Part shown: piece after piece, positions 16,533 to 25,252 of the stretch
Position numbering within the stretch: the first letter of the stretch is position 1
Layout: each line of letters begins with the position of its first letter
DNA from: Flavobacteriales bacterium UBA1986
GTDB taxonomy: Bacteria > Bacteroidota > Bacteroidia > Flavobacteriales_G > Salibacteraceae
Length of the DNA stretch: 64,000 nt
Direction of reading: 5' to 3'
Assembly: GCA_002336245.1 (NCBI GenBank)
Contig: DDDG01000024.1
Location: 1 to 64,000 of the forward strand
Position numbers and translations under genes: made by a program
The notes under the pieces: model-generated
What the model saw: the letters and a program-made list of their open reading frames with translations, nothing else
Told to the model about the DNA's origin: nothing
Databases searched by the model: none

Positions 16533-16988
16533 GTGAATACATTAAGTTACAAAACAGTATCTCAACGAAAGGAAGACGTTCAAAAAGAATGGCTCATCGT
16601 TGATGCCGCAGATCAGGTATTGGGCCGCTTGGCTTCATCCATTGCCTACGTATTGAAAGGAAAGCACAAAGCGAGCTACACTCCGCACAACGACGACGGA
16701 GACGTGGTGATTGTGATCAATGCCGACAAGATCAAAACAACAGGAAAAAAAGCGGAACAAAAGATTTACTTGCGTCACACCGGATATCCTGGTGGACAGC
16801 GTGAGACTAGTTTCGAAAACATGCTGAAGGATCATCCGGAGCGCATCATCGAAAAAGCAGTAAAAGGTATGTTGCCACGAACTAAGTTAGGTCGTCAGCA
16901 GTACACCAACTTGTACGTATACGCTGGTAGTGAGCACGCCCATGCAGCACAGCAACCTAAAGAAATTAACATCAATTCACTCCGATAA
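16533..16988 (+). CDS. rplM: 50S ribosomal protein L13
   Basis: A 151-residue L13. WLIVDAADQVLGRLAS and GKHKASYTPHNDDGD near the N terminus and GMLPRTKLGRQ are family hallmarks. L13 binds 23S rRNA early in 50S assembly. The start is GTG at 16533; no ATG gives a full N terminus. rpsI follows after 2 bp, the conserved rplM-rpsI pair. Confidence 0.97.
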   Translation: MNTLSYKTVSQRKEDVQKEWLIVDAADQVLGRLASSIAYVLKGKHKASYTPHNDDGDVVIVINADKIKTTGKKAEQKIYLRHTGYPGGQRETSFENMLKDHPERIIEKAVKGMLPRTKLGRQQYTNLYVYAGSEHAHAAQQPKEININSLR

Positions 16989-16990
16989 GA

Positions 16991-17377
16991 ATGGAAACGA
17001 TTAACGCACTCGGAAGAAGAAAAAATTCTGTTGCACGAATTTACCTCACCAAAGGAAAAGGTAAAATTTCCGTAAACAACCGTGAGCTAAGCGAGTACTT
17101 CCCCACTCCTATCCTCCGAAACAAGGCGCTTAAGCCATTCAAAGTAACTGACAACGACAATAAGTTTGACGTAAAGATCAACGCCGATGGCGGTGGTGTT
17201 AGCGGCCAAGCCGGTGCAGTTTCTTTAGCCATTGCTCGTGCTTTGGTAAAGTTGGATGAAAGCAACAAAGAACTTTTGAAAGCTGAAGGTCTTATGACAC
17301 GTGACCCTAGAATGGTTGAACGTAAGAAACCAGGGCAGAAAAAAGCAAGAAAGAAATTCCAATTCAGCAAGCGTTAA
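16991..17377 (+). CDS. rpsI: 30S ribosomal protein S9
   Basis: A 128-residue S9 beginning with NALGRRKNSVARIYL and ending in the basic tail KKARKKFQFSKR, whose final Lys-Arg reaches the P-site tRNA in known ribosomes. GGGVSGQAGAVSLAIARAL is the conserved core. It lies 2 bp after rplM and is followed by a 111-bp gap that holds the putative rpsB leader. Confidence 0.97.
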   Translation: METINALGRRKNSVARIYLTKGKGKISVNNRELSEYFPTPILRNKALKPFKVTDNDNKFDVKINADGGGVSGQAGAVSLAIARALVKLDESNKELLKAEGLMTRDPRMVERKKPGQKKARKKFQFSKR

Positions 17378-17391
17378 TATTGGCGTATACC

Positions 17392-17468
17392 TGTTTAGTA
17401 TCCAAACTACTGGGACTTCATGCAGCAATGCTGAAACAACCCAGGGTTGACTACTCGGAAAGTAAACA
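17392..17468 (+). promoter_or_regulatory. Putative structured leader of rpsB-tsf
   Basis: The rpsI-rpsB gap contains nested complementarity. TGTTTA (17392-17397) pairs with TAAACA (17463-17468). Inside, CTGGG (17410-17414) pairs with CCCAG (17440-17444), enclosing CAGC-AAT-GCTG (17423-17433). S2 is known to repress its own operon through the mRNA leader in other bacteria, so an S2-binding leader is a reasonable inference. Covariation has not been tested. Confidence 0.45.
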
Positions 17469-17488
17469 CGATTAAAAACAATATCTAA

Positions 17489-18286
17489 ATGTCAAAAACC
17501 ACTTACAAAGAACTTCTCGGGGCGGGCGTGCACTTCGGTCACCTTAAGAGAAAGTGGAATCCAAACATGGCTCCGTACATCTTTATGGAGAAGAACGGAA
17601 TCCACATCATTGATTTGCACAAGACCTTGGCTAAGCTTGAAGAAGCTGCCAACGCTTTGAAACAAATCGCCACTTCAGGAAAGAAAATTCTTTTCGTTGC
17701 CACCAAGAAACAAGCGAGAGACATCATCCTCAAGCATGTTGGTGACATCAACATGCCTTACGTTACAGAGCGTTGGACGGGTGGTATGTTGACCAACTTC
17801 GTTACGATTCGAAAAGCAATTCGCAAGATGGACGCCATCGACAAATTGCTGAAAGACGAAGAAGGTAGCAACCTCAACAAAAAGGAACGTCTCTTCCTTT
17901 CACGTCAGCGTGAGAAATTGGACAAAAACCTTGGGAGCATCAAAGACCTTACGCGTCTGCCTGCGGCCATCTTCATCATCGATATCCGTAAGGAGCACAT
18001 CGCTGTTCAAGAAGCGCGCAAGCTGAACATCCCAACCTTTGCAATGGTTGATACCAATTCTGACCCAACGAAAATTGATTTTCCAATTCCATCAAACGAC
18101 GATGCGGCGAAATCAATCGACGCAATTATGAGCGTCATCTGTGGTTCAGTGAAAGAAGGTCTTGAAGAGCGTCAGCAAATAAAAGCAAAGCGTCAGCAAG
18201 AAGACACAGCCAATCAAGCGAAAGCTGCAGAGGCTAAGTCTAAAAAAGAAGCCGCAGAAGTTGAAGCGGCGCAAACAGAATCTTAA
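17489..18286 (+). CDS. rpsB: 30S ribosomal protein S2
   Basis: A 265-residue S2. AGVHFGHLKRKWNPNMAPYIF, shortened here as GVHFGHLKRKWNP, opens the family domain, and RWTGGMLTNF plus IDIRKEHIAVQEARKL follow. The last 35 residues are an Ala/Lys/Glu/Gln-rich helical tail beyond the ordinary S2 core, a feature seen in other Bacteroidota. tsf follows after 21 bp, the standard rpsB-tsf order. Confidence 0.97.
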   Translation: MSKTTYKELLGAGVHFGHLKRKWNPNMAPYIFMEKNGIHIIDLHKTLAKLEEAANALKQIATSGKKILFVATKKQARDIILKHVGDINMPYVTERWTGGMLTNFVTIRKAIRKMDAIDKLLKDEEGSNLNKKERLFLSRQREKLDKNLGSIKDLTRLPAAIFIIDIRKEHIAVQEARKLNIPTFAMVDTNSDPTKIDFPIPSNDDAAKSIDAIMSVICGSVKEGLEERQQIKAKRQQEDTANQAKAAEAKSKKEAAEVEAAQTES

Positions 18287-18307
18287 TCACCCTTTAAATA
18301 GGAAAGC

Positions 18308-19144
18308 ATGGGAAATATTACTGCAGCTGATGTAAACAAACTTCGGAAGCAGACTGGCTCTGGAATGATGGACTGCAAAAAAGCCTTGGTTGAGGCTGAA
18401 GGCGACTTCGAAAAGGCAGTTGAAATCCTCCGTAAGAAAGGCCAAAAAGTTGCCGCAAAACGTGGCGACAGAGAAGCATCTGAAGGTTTTGTATTAGCGC
18501 AAGTGAATGGAGACAATAACAAAGGTGTCATCATGATCTTAAACTGTGAAACTGACTTCGTTGCTAAAAACGACGACTTTGTAAACTTTGCAAACCAAAT
18601 TGCTGCAACAGCTTTGAACGGTGGCGCCAATACAGTTGAAGAGCTTTACGCCTTGAACTTAAACGGCAACGGACAAACAGTTGCTGACAGCATTACTGAG
18701 CAAATCGGTAAGATTGGAGAAAAGCTAGAAGTTTCTGATTACGCTTACATTTCTTCTGAAGAAGTAGTAGGTTACAATCACCCTGGAAACAAAACAGCTT
18801 CTTTGATCGGCTTAAGCAAATCAGGTGAAGTATCTGCTTCTGTTGGTAAAGATTTGGCCATGCAGATTGCTGCAATGGGTCCAGTTGCAATCGACAAAGA
18901 CGATGTTCCACAAGATCTAGTCAATAAAGAAATAGAGATTGGAAAAGAGCAAGCATTGGCAGAAGGGAAACCAGAAGCCATAATTGAAAAAATCGCTCTA
19001 GGTAAACTCAACAAGTATTACTCTGAGAATACCCTGCTCAATCAAGAGTTCATTAAAGAGTCGAAAAAATCTGTTCGGCAGTACATGAAGGAAACGGATC
19101 CCGATTTATCGGTCACCGCCTTCAAGCGCATTTCGATTCAATAA
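18308..19144 (+). CDS. tsf: Elongation factor Ts
   Basis: A 278-residue guanine nucleotide exchange factor for EF-Tu. The N-terminal UBA-like domain reads LRKQTGSGMMDCKKAL, and the TDFVAKND segment is the EF-Tu-contacting core. It is shorter than or close to the E. coli protein (283). It follows rpsB and is closed by a clear terminator at 19157-19191. Confidence 0.97.
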   Translation: MGNITAADVNKLRKQTGSGMMDCKKALVEAEGDFEKAVEILRKKGQKVAAKRGDREASEGFVLAQVNGDNNKGVIMILNCETDFVAKNDDFVNFANQIAATALNGGANTVEELYALNLNGNGQTVADSITEQIGKIGEKLEVSDYAYISSEEVVGYNHPGNKTASLIGLSKSGEVSASVGKDLAMQIAAMGPVAIDKDDVPQDLVNKEIEIGKEQALAEGKPEAIIEKIALGKLNKYYSENTLLNQEFIKESKKSVRQYMKETDPDLSVTAFKRISIQ

Positions 19145-19156
19145 ACGTTCAAACGA

Positions 19157-19191
19157 AAAGAGAGAGTTTTTTTAAATTCTCTCTTTTTTTT
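19157..19191 (+). terminator. Rho-independent terminator after tsf
   Basis: AAAGAGAGA (19157-19165) pairs with TCTCTCTTT (19078-offset equivalent 19178-19186) across an A/T-rich loop, and the 3' arm runs into a run of T residues ending near 19191. It separates rpsB-tsf from pyrH. Confidence 0.75.
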
Positions 19192-19208
19192 GTCCAAAAT
19201 TTGGCAAC

Positions 19209-19919
19209 ATGAAGTACAAAAGGGTTCTGTTGAAATTGAGTGGTGAAGCGCTCATGGGTGAAAAAAACTTTGGCATTGATCACAAGAGACTGTCGATTTA
19301 TGCCGCCGAAATTAAAGCTGCAGCAGATGCCGGAGTCGAAATCGCCATCGTAATTGGAGGTGGAAACATCTTCCGAGGAATCCAAACCGACAACGGAGCC
19401 ATCGAACGGGTGCAAGGTGATTATATGGGAATGCTTGCAACTATGATCAACAGCATGGCCTTGCAGTCGGCCCTTGAAAGTGCAGGAATGGACACGCGCC
19501 TTCAGTCGGCCATCAAAATGGAGCAAATTGCAGAACCTTTCATCCGACGACGTGCTGTGCGCCACCTAGAAAAAGGAAGAGTCGTGATTTTTGGTGCAGG
19601 AACTGGTAACCCATACTTCACAACAGACACCGCTGCCTCGCTGCGCGCAATTGAAATTGAAGCAGACGTTATCTTGAAAGGCACACGTGTTGACGGCATC
19701 TATGACTCAGATCCAGAGAAAAATCCAGACGCCAAGAAATTCGAGGAAATCAGTTTTGATGAAGTCTACAAGCTTGGCCTGAACGTGATGGACATGACGG
19801 CCTTCACACTCTGCAACGAAAACAACTTACCCATCTTGGTATTCGATATGAATACCGAAGGAAATCTCAAGGCATTGCTAGAAGGAGAGAAGGTTGGAAC
19901 TTTGGTTGAACAGGGGTAA
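19209..19919 (+). CDS. pyrH: UMP kinase
   Basis: A 236-residue amino-acid-kinase-fold enzyme that phosphorylates UMP to UDP. LLKLSGEALMG at the N terminus, VIGGGNIFRG for phosphate binding and GTGNPYFTTDTAA for UMP binding are all intact. Bacterial PyrH is hexameric and unrelated to eukaryotic UMP kinase. It sits between the tsf terminator and frr, the conserved bacterial order. Confidence 0.97.
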   Translation: MKYKRVLLKLSGEALMGEKNFGIDHKRLSIYAAEIKAAADAGVEIAIVIGGGNIFRGIQTDNGAIERVQGDYMGMLATMINSMALQSALESAGMDTRLQSAIKMEQIAEPFIRRRAVRHLEKGRVVIFGAGTGNPYFTTDTAASLRAIEIEADVILKGTRVDGIYDSDPEKNPDAKKFEEISFDEVYKLGLNVMDMTAFTLCNENNLPILVFDMNTEGNLKALLEGEKVGTLVEQG

Positions 19920-19956
19920 GCACAGTTTTCCTTAATTTGCCGAAAGCATTTGGGTT

Positions 19957-20520
19957 ATGAATGAAGATTTAGAAATGATTTATGATGTGGCAGAAGAGGC
20001 CATGTCGGACTCCATTGAACACCTTAAGAAGGAACTCACTAAAATCCGTGCGGGCAAGGCCTCACCAGCAATGGTTGAAGGCGTAAGCGTAGATTATTAC
20101 GGCTCTCAAACACCGCTGAACCAAGTTTCTAATGTGAACACTCCCGACGCTCGAACAATTTCAATTCAACCTTGGGAGAAAGCAATGTTGGCCGAAATTG
20201 AAAAAGCCATCGTCAATTCCAACTTGGGCCTTACTCCACACAACAATGGAGAATTGATCATCATCAACGTCCCAAGCTTAACCACAGAACGTCGCCAAGA
20301 CTTAGTGAAGCAAGCAAAAGGAGAAGGTGAACACGCTAAGGTTGGCATTCGCAACGCACGAAAAGAAGCGAACGACGAAATCAAAAAGCTTGAGAAGGCT
20401 GGACTTTCTGAGGACATCGCAAAGGATGCAGAAGAGACCATTCAGAAAAAAACCGACGCTTACAATAAGAAAGTGGAAGATTTCATTCACGCAAAAGAAG
20501 AAGACATTCTGAAGGTCTAA
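19957..20520 (+). CDS. frr: Ribosome recycling factor
   Basis: A 187-residue RRF that, with EF-G, splits the post-termination ribosome. KIRAGKASPAMVEG and the ISIQPWEKAMLAEIEKAI segment are signatures of the family. Length is normal (E. coli 185). It is 37 bp after pyrH and completes the translation block. Confidence 0.97.
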   Translation: MNEDLEMIYDVAEEAMSDSIEHLKKELTKIRAGKASPAMVEGVSVDYYGSQTPLNQVSNVNTPDARTISIQPWEKAMLAEIEKAIVNSNLGLTPHNNGELIIINVPSLTTERRQDLVKQAKGEGEHAKVGIRNARKEANDEIKKLEKAGLSEDIAKDAEETIQKKTDAYNKKVEDFIHAKEEDILKV

Positions 20521-20576
20521 TTTGATGGGTTCTTATCCAGATCGTTCGGAATTCTCGAAGTGCGCGTCCAATAGTC

Positions 20577-20584
20577 TAAGTTTG
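20577..20584 (+). promoter_or_regulatory. Promoter of the two-glycosyltransferase operon
   Basis: TAAGTTTG is a perfect TAnnTTTG box that ends only 5 bases before the ATG at 20590. If used, the mRNA would be essentially leaderless. Otherwise the box is coincidental and transcription comes from frr upstream. Confidence 0.4.
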
Positions 20585-20589
20585 TTTTC

Positions 20590-21351
20590 ATGCTGAAAAT
20601 CAGCGCCATCATTCCCTCTTTCAATGAAGAGGACCACATTGAGGCAGCCATCGATTCCGTGTCATTTGCGGATGAAATTCTAGTTGTTGATTCATTCAGC
20701 ACCGACAATACCGTTTCATTAGCTAAAGCCAAGGGCGCTAAAGTCATTCAAAGAGAATACGTTCACTCTGCAAGTCAAAAAAATTGGGCCATTCCACAAG
20801 CCACGTACGAATGGATTCTATTGCTCGATGCCGATGAACGCATCAACGATGCCCTCAAAAAAGAAATTCAGCAAATGCTCTCTTCAAAACCTACGAAACG
20901 AGGATATTGGATTGGCCGACTGAACCACTATATGGGCCAAAAAGTCCGATTCGGCAATCTCAGCGGCGACAAGGTGATTCGCTTGTTTCATCGCGATTGC
21001 AGATACGAAGAGAAGCAAGTACATGCAGAGGTCATCGTTCCCGGTGGAGCCGGAAAGCTGAAGAACCCGCTCATACACTATACATACAAGAACCTGAGTC
21101 ACATGATGGAAAAGGCCGATCGCTACACCACTCTGGGGGCAAAAGATCGTTTGGCACGTAAAAAATCGGTTGGGCTCTTTGACTTGGCGTTCAAACCTTG
21201 GTGGAATTTCGTTCACAATTACTTCATCCGTCTCGGGATTCTGGACGGCAAGGTGGGTTTTGTTCTAGCCCTATATTCTTCATACTACATCTTCGTGCGT
21301 TCGCTCAAACTCTGGCGACTTTTGGAAGGCGAAGAATTGAAAGGCTCATGA
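20590..21351 (+). CDS. Glycosyltransferase family 2, LPS-core type
   Basis: A 253-residue GT-A enzyme. SAIIPSFNEEDHIEAAIDSV is the N-terminal nucleotide-sugar fold, VVDSFSTDNT follows, and LLLDADE contains the metal-binding DxD. The pattern, with GKVIQ/ASQKNWAI-like segments, matches the WaaE/KdtX-like group that adds glucose to lipopolysaccharide inner core. The C terminus has a hydrophobic stretch near the membrane. Its stop overlaps the next gene by ATGA. Confidence 0.85.
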   Translation: MLKISAIIPSFNEEDHIEAAIDSVSFADEILVVDSFSTDNTVSLAKAKGAKVIQREYVHSASQKNWAIPQATYEWILLLDADERINDALKKEIQQMLSSKPTKRGYWIGRLNHYMGQKVRFGNLSGDKVIRLFHRDCRYEEKQVHAEVIVPGGAGKLKNPLIHYTYKNLSHMMEKADRYTTLGAKDRLARKKSVGLFDLAFKPWWNFVHNYFIRLGILDGKVGFVLALYSSYYIFVRSLKLWRLLEGEELKGS

Positions 21352-22439
21352 GTGATCTGAAGATTCTTCATCTCTCAACTGCCACTTCTTGGCGAGGAGG
21401 AGAACAACAGCTCGTCTACCTCTACAAAGAATTGAATCTTATTGGAATCACACAATTGGTTCTCTTGCCTTCGGGTTCTGCCCTTCAGAATTACTGTCGT
21501 TTTGAAAAAATGTCCTTTGAAACCTTTAAGAAAAAAGGCTTCATGGCATTGGGTTTAGCCTCCACCTTAGCCAAATTAGCACGGGCCAATTCCTACGATT
21601 TGGTTGCTTGCCACGATTCTCATGCGCACTCTGCAGCAGTTTATGCAAGCAAGTTTTTTGGGCTTCAACTTCCTATTGTGGTGCACCGAAAGGTTGATTT
21701 TCCCGTTGGCCAAAATTTCATTAGCCGTGCGAAGTACAACCATCCTTCCGTGAAGGCATTCATATGCGTTTCTGAAGAAGTTCGGAGGATTCTTGGCAAG
21801 ACTGTACGCAAAGCCCAAAGCCTCCATGTGGTTTACGATGGCATCGACCTCGAGCGTTTTAAAGAGCCCGGAAAAAAGCTTAGAAAAGAATTGGAAATCG
21901 CAGATGATGAACTGCTCATTGGCAATGTGGCAGCTCTAACGCATCAAAAAGATCACCTCAGCTTCATCAAAAGCGCTGAAATACTATTAGCCGCAGGACA
22001 AAAAATGAAATTTGTGATTTTAGGAGATGGCGAATTGATGCCAAGCCTGAAGCACTACATCCAAGGCGAAGTCCTGGAAAAAGAAATATATCTCCTAGGC
22101 TTCCGGCAAAATATTGATGAGCTTCTTCCCGAAATGGACCTCTTCCTTTTCTCATCTCGAAAAGAAGGTCTTGGGACCAGTGTCCTTGATGCATTTGCAG
22201 CGGGAGTTCCGGTGGTATGTACCGATGCCGGTGGGCTCAAAAACATCATTCGTCATCAGGAAAACGCCTACCTAGGTAAGGTTGGGGATCCCGAAAGCCT
22301 TGCAGAAGGAGTTGAATGGATGTTCTCAGATGAAGAACGAAAACTGAAGATTGTCCGCCAAGCCAAAGAGGATGTTCAGGAATTCAGCTATGTAAAAATG
22401 GCCAAGGGCTGCTTGGAAGTTTACCAATCAATTTTTTAA
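21348..22439 (+). CDS. Glycosyltransferase family 4
   Basis: A 363-residue GT-B enzyme. The start at 21348 (MSDLKILHLS) overlaps the previous stop as ATGA; the longer in-frame extension lies inside the upstream gene and is rejected. WRGGEQQL is the N-terminal acceptor-side motif. VYDGIDLERF, ALTHQKDHLSFI and SSRKEGLGTSVLDAFAAG are the donor-side features, the last with the E-x7-E-like motif. Probably acts with the preceding GT2 on LPS or a related glycan. The exact sugar is not predictable. Confidence 0.85.
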   Translation: MSDLKILHLSTATSWRGGEQQLVYLYKELNLIGITQLVLLPSGSALQNYCRFEKMSFETFKKKGFMALGLASTLAKLARANSYDLVACHDSHAHSAAVYASKFFGLQLPIVVHRKVDFPVGQNFISRAKYNHPSVKAFICVSEEVRRILGKTVRKAQSLHVVYDGIDLERFKEPGKKLRKELEIADDELLIGNVAALTHQKDHLSFIKSAEILLAAGQKMKFVILGDGELMPSLKHYIQGEVLEKEIYLLGFRQNIDELLPEMDLFLFSSRKEGLGTSVLDAFAAGVPVVCTDAGGLKNIIRHQENAYLGKVGDPESLAEGVEWMFSDEERKLKIVRQAKEDVQEFSYVKMAKGCLEVYQSIF

Positions 22440-22494
22440 GCGTGCCATCCTCTTCTTTTGGCTCTCTCTTAGATTTCTCGAGTAGTGAAATTGT

Positions 22495-22502
22495 TAGCTT
22501 TG
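22495..22502 (+). promoter_or_regulatory. Promoter of sucA-sucB
   Basis: TAGCTTTG is a perfect -7 box, 25 bases before the sucA ATG. TTTC at 22474-22477 is a possible -33 element with a 17-bp spacer. Confidence 0.6.
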
Positions 22503-22527
22503 TTCAACAAACCACACCACCATTGAG

Positions 22528-25242
22528 ATGGACAAATTTTCCTACATCGGAAACGGGGACGTAAACGCCATCGAAGAGCTATATAAGAACTATCAGAAAG
22601 ATCCCGAATCGGTTGATTTTGGCTGGAAGAAGTTTTTTGAAGGATTTGATTTTTCGAGAGCAGATTTTGAGGACAACGGCAAAATTCCTCAAAACGTCCA
22701 AAAAGAATTTATGGTCATTGAGCTCATCCACGACTATCGTTCGCGGGGTCACCTCTTTACCAAAACGAATCCTGTTCGCACTCGACGTACTTACAGCCCG
22801 ACCTTAGACATTGAGAATTACGGTTTGGAGGCCTCTGACCTTGAAACCGAGTTTAATGCCGGTTCCGAAATAGGCTTGGGCAAAGCAAAGCTCAGCACCA
22901 TCATCGCCCACCTGCAGGAAACCTACTGCAGCTCTATTGGAATTGAATACACCTACATTCGTAAGCCAGAGGTAGTAAAATGGATTCAAGAAAAAATTGA
23001 ACCCAACCGCAACCAGCCAAACTTCGAACCGGAAGAAAAGCAACGCCTTTTCAAACGCATTTGCCAAGCCGTCGAATTTGAGGGCTTCCTGCACAAAAAA
23101 TTTGTTGGCCAAAAGCGTTTTTCATTGGAGGGTGGAGAATCTTTGGTTCCATCCATCTATTACGCGATCGAACGAGGAGTGGATTTGGGAATTAAAGAAT
23201 TTGTTGTTGGAATGGCGCACAGAGGGCGCTTGAACATTCTTGCCAACATCTTCAAAAAGCCTTTCGAGAATATTTTTTCGGAATTTGAAGGCAAAGGATA
23301 CGACGAGGATCTCTTTGATGGAGATGTGAAGTATCACTTGGGTTATTCAATAACTCGCAACACCGAGAATGGGAAAATGGTGCACCTCACCCTTTCCCCA
23401 AACCCCTCTCACTTGGAAGCCGTTGGGCCCATCGTGGAGGGCATGTCTCGCTCCAAGATCAACCACCAACACGACGGCGACTCATCTAAAGTTTGCCCAA
23501 TCATCATTCACGGCGACGCTTCAATTGCCGGACAAGGAGTTGTTTATGAAACGGTTCAAATGGCGGGACTCAGCGGATACGCAACTGGGGGAACGCTTCA
23601 CATCGTGGTAAACAATCAAATTGGCTTTACCACCAATTACATCGACGGAAGAACTTCAACCTATTGTACTGACGTTGGAAAGGTAACTCTCTCGCCCGTT
23701 TTCCATGTGAATGGCGACGATACGGAGGCCGTTGTACACACGATACTTCTCGCCATGGAGTACCGTCAAAAATTTAAGTCGGATGTTTTCGTCGACCTCC
23801 TTTGCTACCGAAAGTACGGACACAATGAAGGCGATGAACCGCGCTTCACTCAGCCTCTTTTGTATAAGGAAATTTCAAAACATCAAAATCCTAAGCAACT
23901 TTATCTTGAGCAACTGTTGGAGGAAAATGCCATCACTGCTGAAGAAGCGAAAAAGATTGAAACGGATTACAACGATGCGTTGAATCATCACTTGGAGGTT
24001 TCTAAAACCCAGAAAACAGCGCCGATCGAGCATTTCATGCAAGAAGTATGGTTTGGTTATGAACATGCTCCTCACAATGCTTTCGACTCTTCACCCAAAA
24101 CGGCCATCACCAAAAAAGCTTTGCTGTCATTGGCCAAGAGGATCACAAGCCTTCCCGAGGACAAAGCATTTTTCAGGAAGATTGTTAAACTCACCGACGA
24201 TCGTGCAAAAATGCTCGAGGGTGAAGGGAAGTTAGATTGGGCCATGGGTGAGCTTCTCGCTTATGGAAGTTTACTAGAGGATGGGCACAATGTTCGGGTT
24301 TCTGGTCAGGATGTGCAACGAGGAACTTTCTCCCACCGCCATGCGATGATTACAGTCGAAGATTCTGAAGAGAAATACGCTCCGCTACAACATCTTTCTG
24401 AAGATCAAGGACGATTTAGGATTTACAACTCCTTGCTCTCCGAATACGCCGTATTGGGATTCGAGTATGGATATGCGATGGCGACTCCAGACGATTTGAT
24501 TGTTTGGGAAGCTCAATTTGGAGACTTCAATAATGGAGCACAAATCATCATCGACCAATTCTTAAGTGCTGCTGAAGACAAGTGGAGAACTCAGAACGGC
24601 CTAGTTATGATGTTGCCGCATGGCTATGAAGGTCAGGGAGCAGAGCATTCAAGTGCGCGCATGGAACGTTTCTTACTGCTCTGTGCAGAGGACAATATGC
24701 AGCTCGTAAATTGCACGACTCCAGCCAACTACTTTCACGTCTTAAGGCGTCAGTTGAATCGTCCGTTCCGAAAACCACTCATTGCCTTTACGCCAAAGAG
24801 TTTACTGCGTCACGCCAAATGTGTCTCCAAACTTGAAGATTTTACCAAAGGAGGTTTCCAAGAAGTATTGGATGATCCCGAAATCAAAGCGAAAGACAAG
24901 ATTAAAACTGTCATGTTCTGCCAAGGCAAGATCTACTACGACTTAATCAAAGAGCGTCGCGAGCGCAAAGTGAAAGATGTAGCCATTGTTCGATTGGAAC
25001 AGATCTATCCGCTTCCTGAAAAGCAATTGCAAGCCATCATCGAGACCTATAAAAACGTCGATCGTTGGAAGTGGGTTCAAGAAGAACCTCTCAACATGGG
25101 CGCCTGGACTTATATGCTCCGACACTTTAGAATGGTTACGCTCGAAGAAGTCGGTCGTCCAGACAGTGCTTCTCCGGCAACAGGTTCTTCGCAACAACAT
25201 GCGAAGCGCTACAATACATTAATGAACGAAGCCTTTAATTAA
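22528..25242 (+). CDS. sucA: 2-oxoglutarate dehydrogenase E1 component
   Basis: A 904-residue thiamine-diphosphate enzyme that decarboxylates 2-oxoglutarate in the TCA cycle and passes the succinyl group to the E2 lipoyl arm. The N-terminal extension with YKNYQKDPESVD is the E2/E3-binding region of OdhA-type E1. GMAHRGRLN and the ThDP-Mg motif starting GDASIAGQG and ending VVNNQIGFTT are intact. QDVQRGTFSHRHA and GQGAEHSSAR belong to the transketolase-like half. sucB follows after 10 bp; sucCD and lpd are not in the window. Confidence 0.97.
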   Translation: MDKFSYIGNGDVNAIEELYKNYQKDPESVDFGWKKFFEGFDFSRADFEDNGKIPQNVQKEFMVIELIHDYRSRGHLFTKTNPVRTRRTYSPTLDIENYGLEASDLETEFNAGSEIGLGKAKLSTIIAHLQETYCSSIGIEYTYIRKPEVVKWIQEKIEPNRNQPNFEPEEKQRLFKRICQAVEFEGFLHKKFVGQKRFSLEGGESLVPSIYYAIERGVDLGIKEFVVGMAHRGRLNILANIFKKPFENIFSEFEGKGYDEDLFDGDVKYHLGYSITRNTENGKMVHLTLSPNPSHLEAVGPIVEGMSRSKINHQHDGDSSKVCPIIIHGDASIAGQGVVYETVQMAGLSGYATGGTLHIVVNNQIGFTTNYIDGRTSTYCTDVGKVTLSPVFHVNGDDTEAVVHTILLAMEYRQKFKSDVFVDLLCYRKYGHNEGDEPRFTQPLLYKEISKHQNPKQLYLEQLLEENAITAEEAKKIETDYNDALNHHLEVSKTQKTAPIEHFMQEVWFGYEHAPHNAFDSSPKTAITKKALLSLAKRITSLPEDKAFFRKIVKLTDDRAKMLEGEGKLDWAMGELLAYGSLLEDGHNVRVSGQDVQRGTFSHRHAMITVEDSEEKYAPLQHLSEDQGRFRIYNSLLSEYAVLGFEYGYAMATPDDLIVWEAQFGDFNNGAQIIIDQFLSAAEDKWRTQNGLVMMLPHGYEGQGAEHSSARMERFLLLCAEDNMQLVNCTTPANYFHVLRRQLNRPFRKPLIAFTPKSLLRHAKCVSKLEDFTKGGFQEVLDDPEIKAKDKIKTVMFCQGKIYYDLIKERRERKVKDVAIVRLEQIYPLPEKQLQAIIETYKNVDRWKWVQEEPLNMGAWTYMLRHFRMVTLEEVGRPDSASPATGSSQQHAKRYNTLMNEAFN

Positions 25243-25252
25243 ATTCCTAGAG

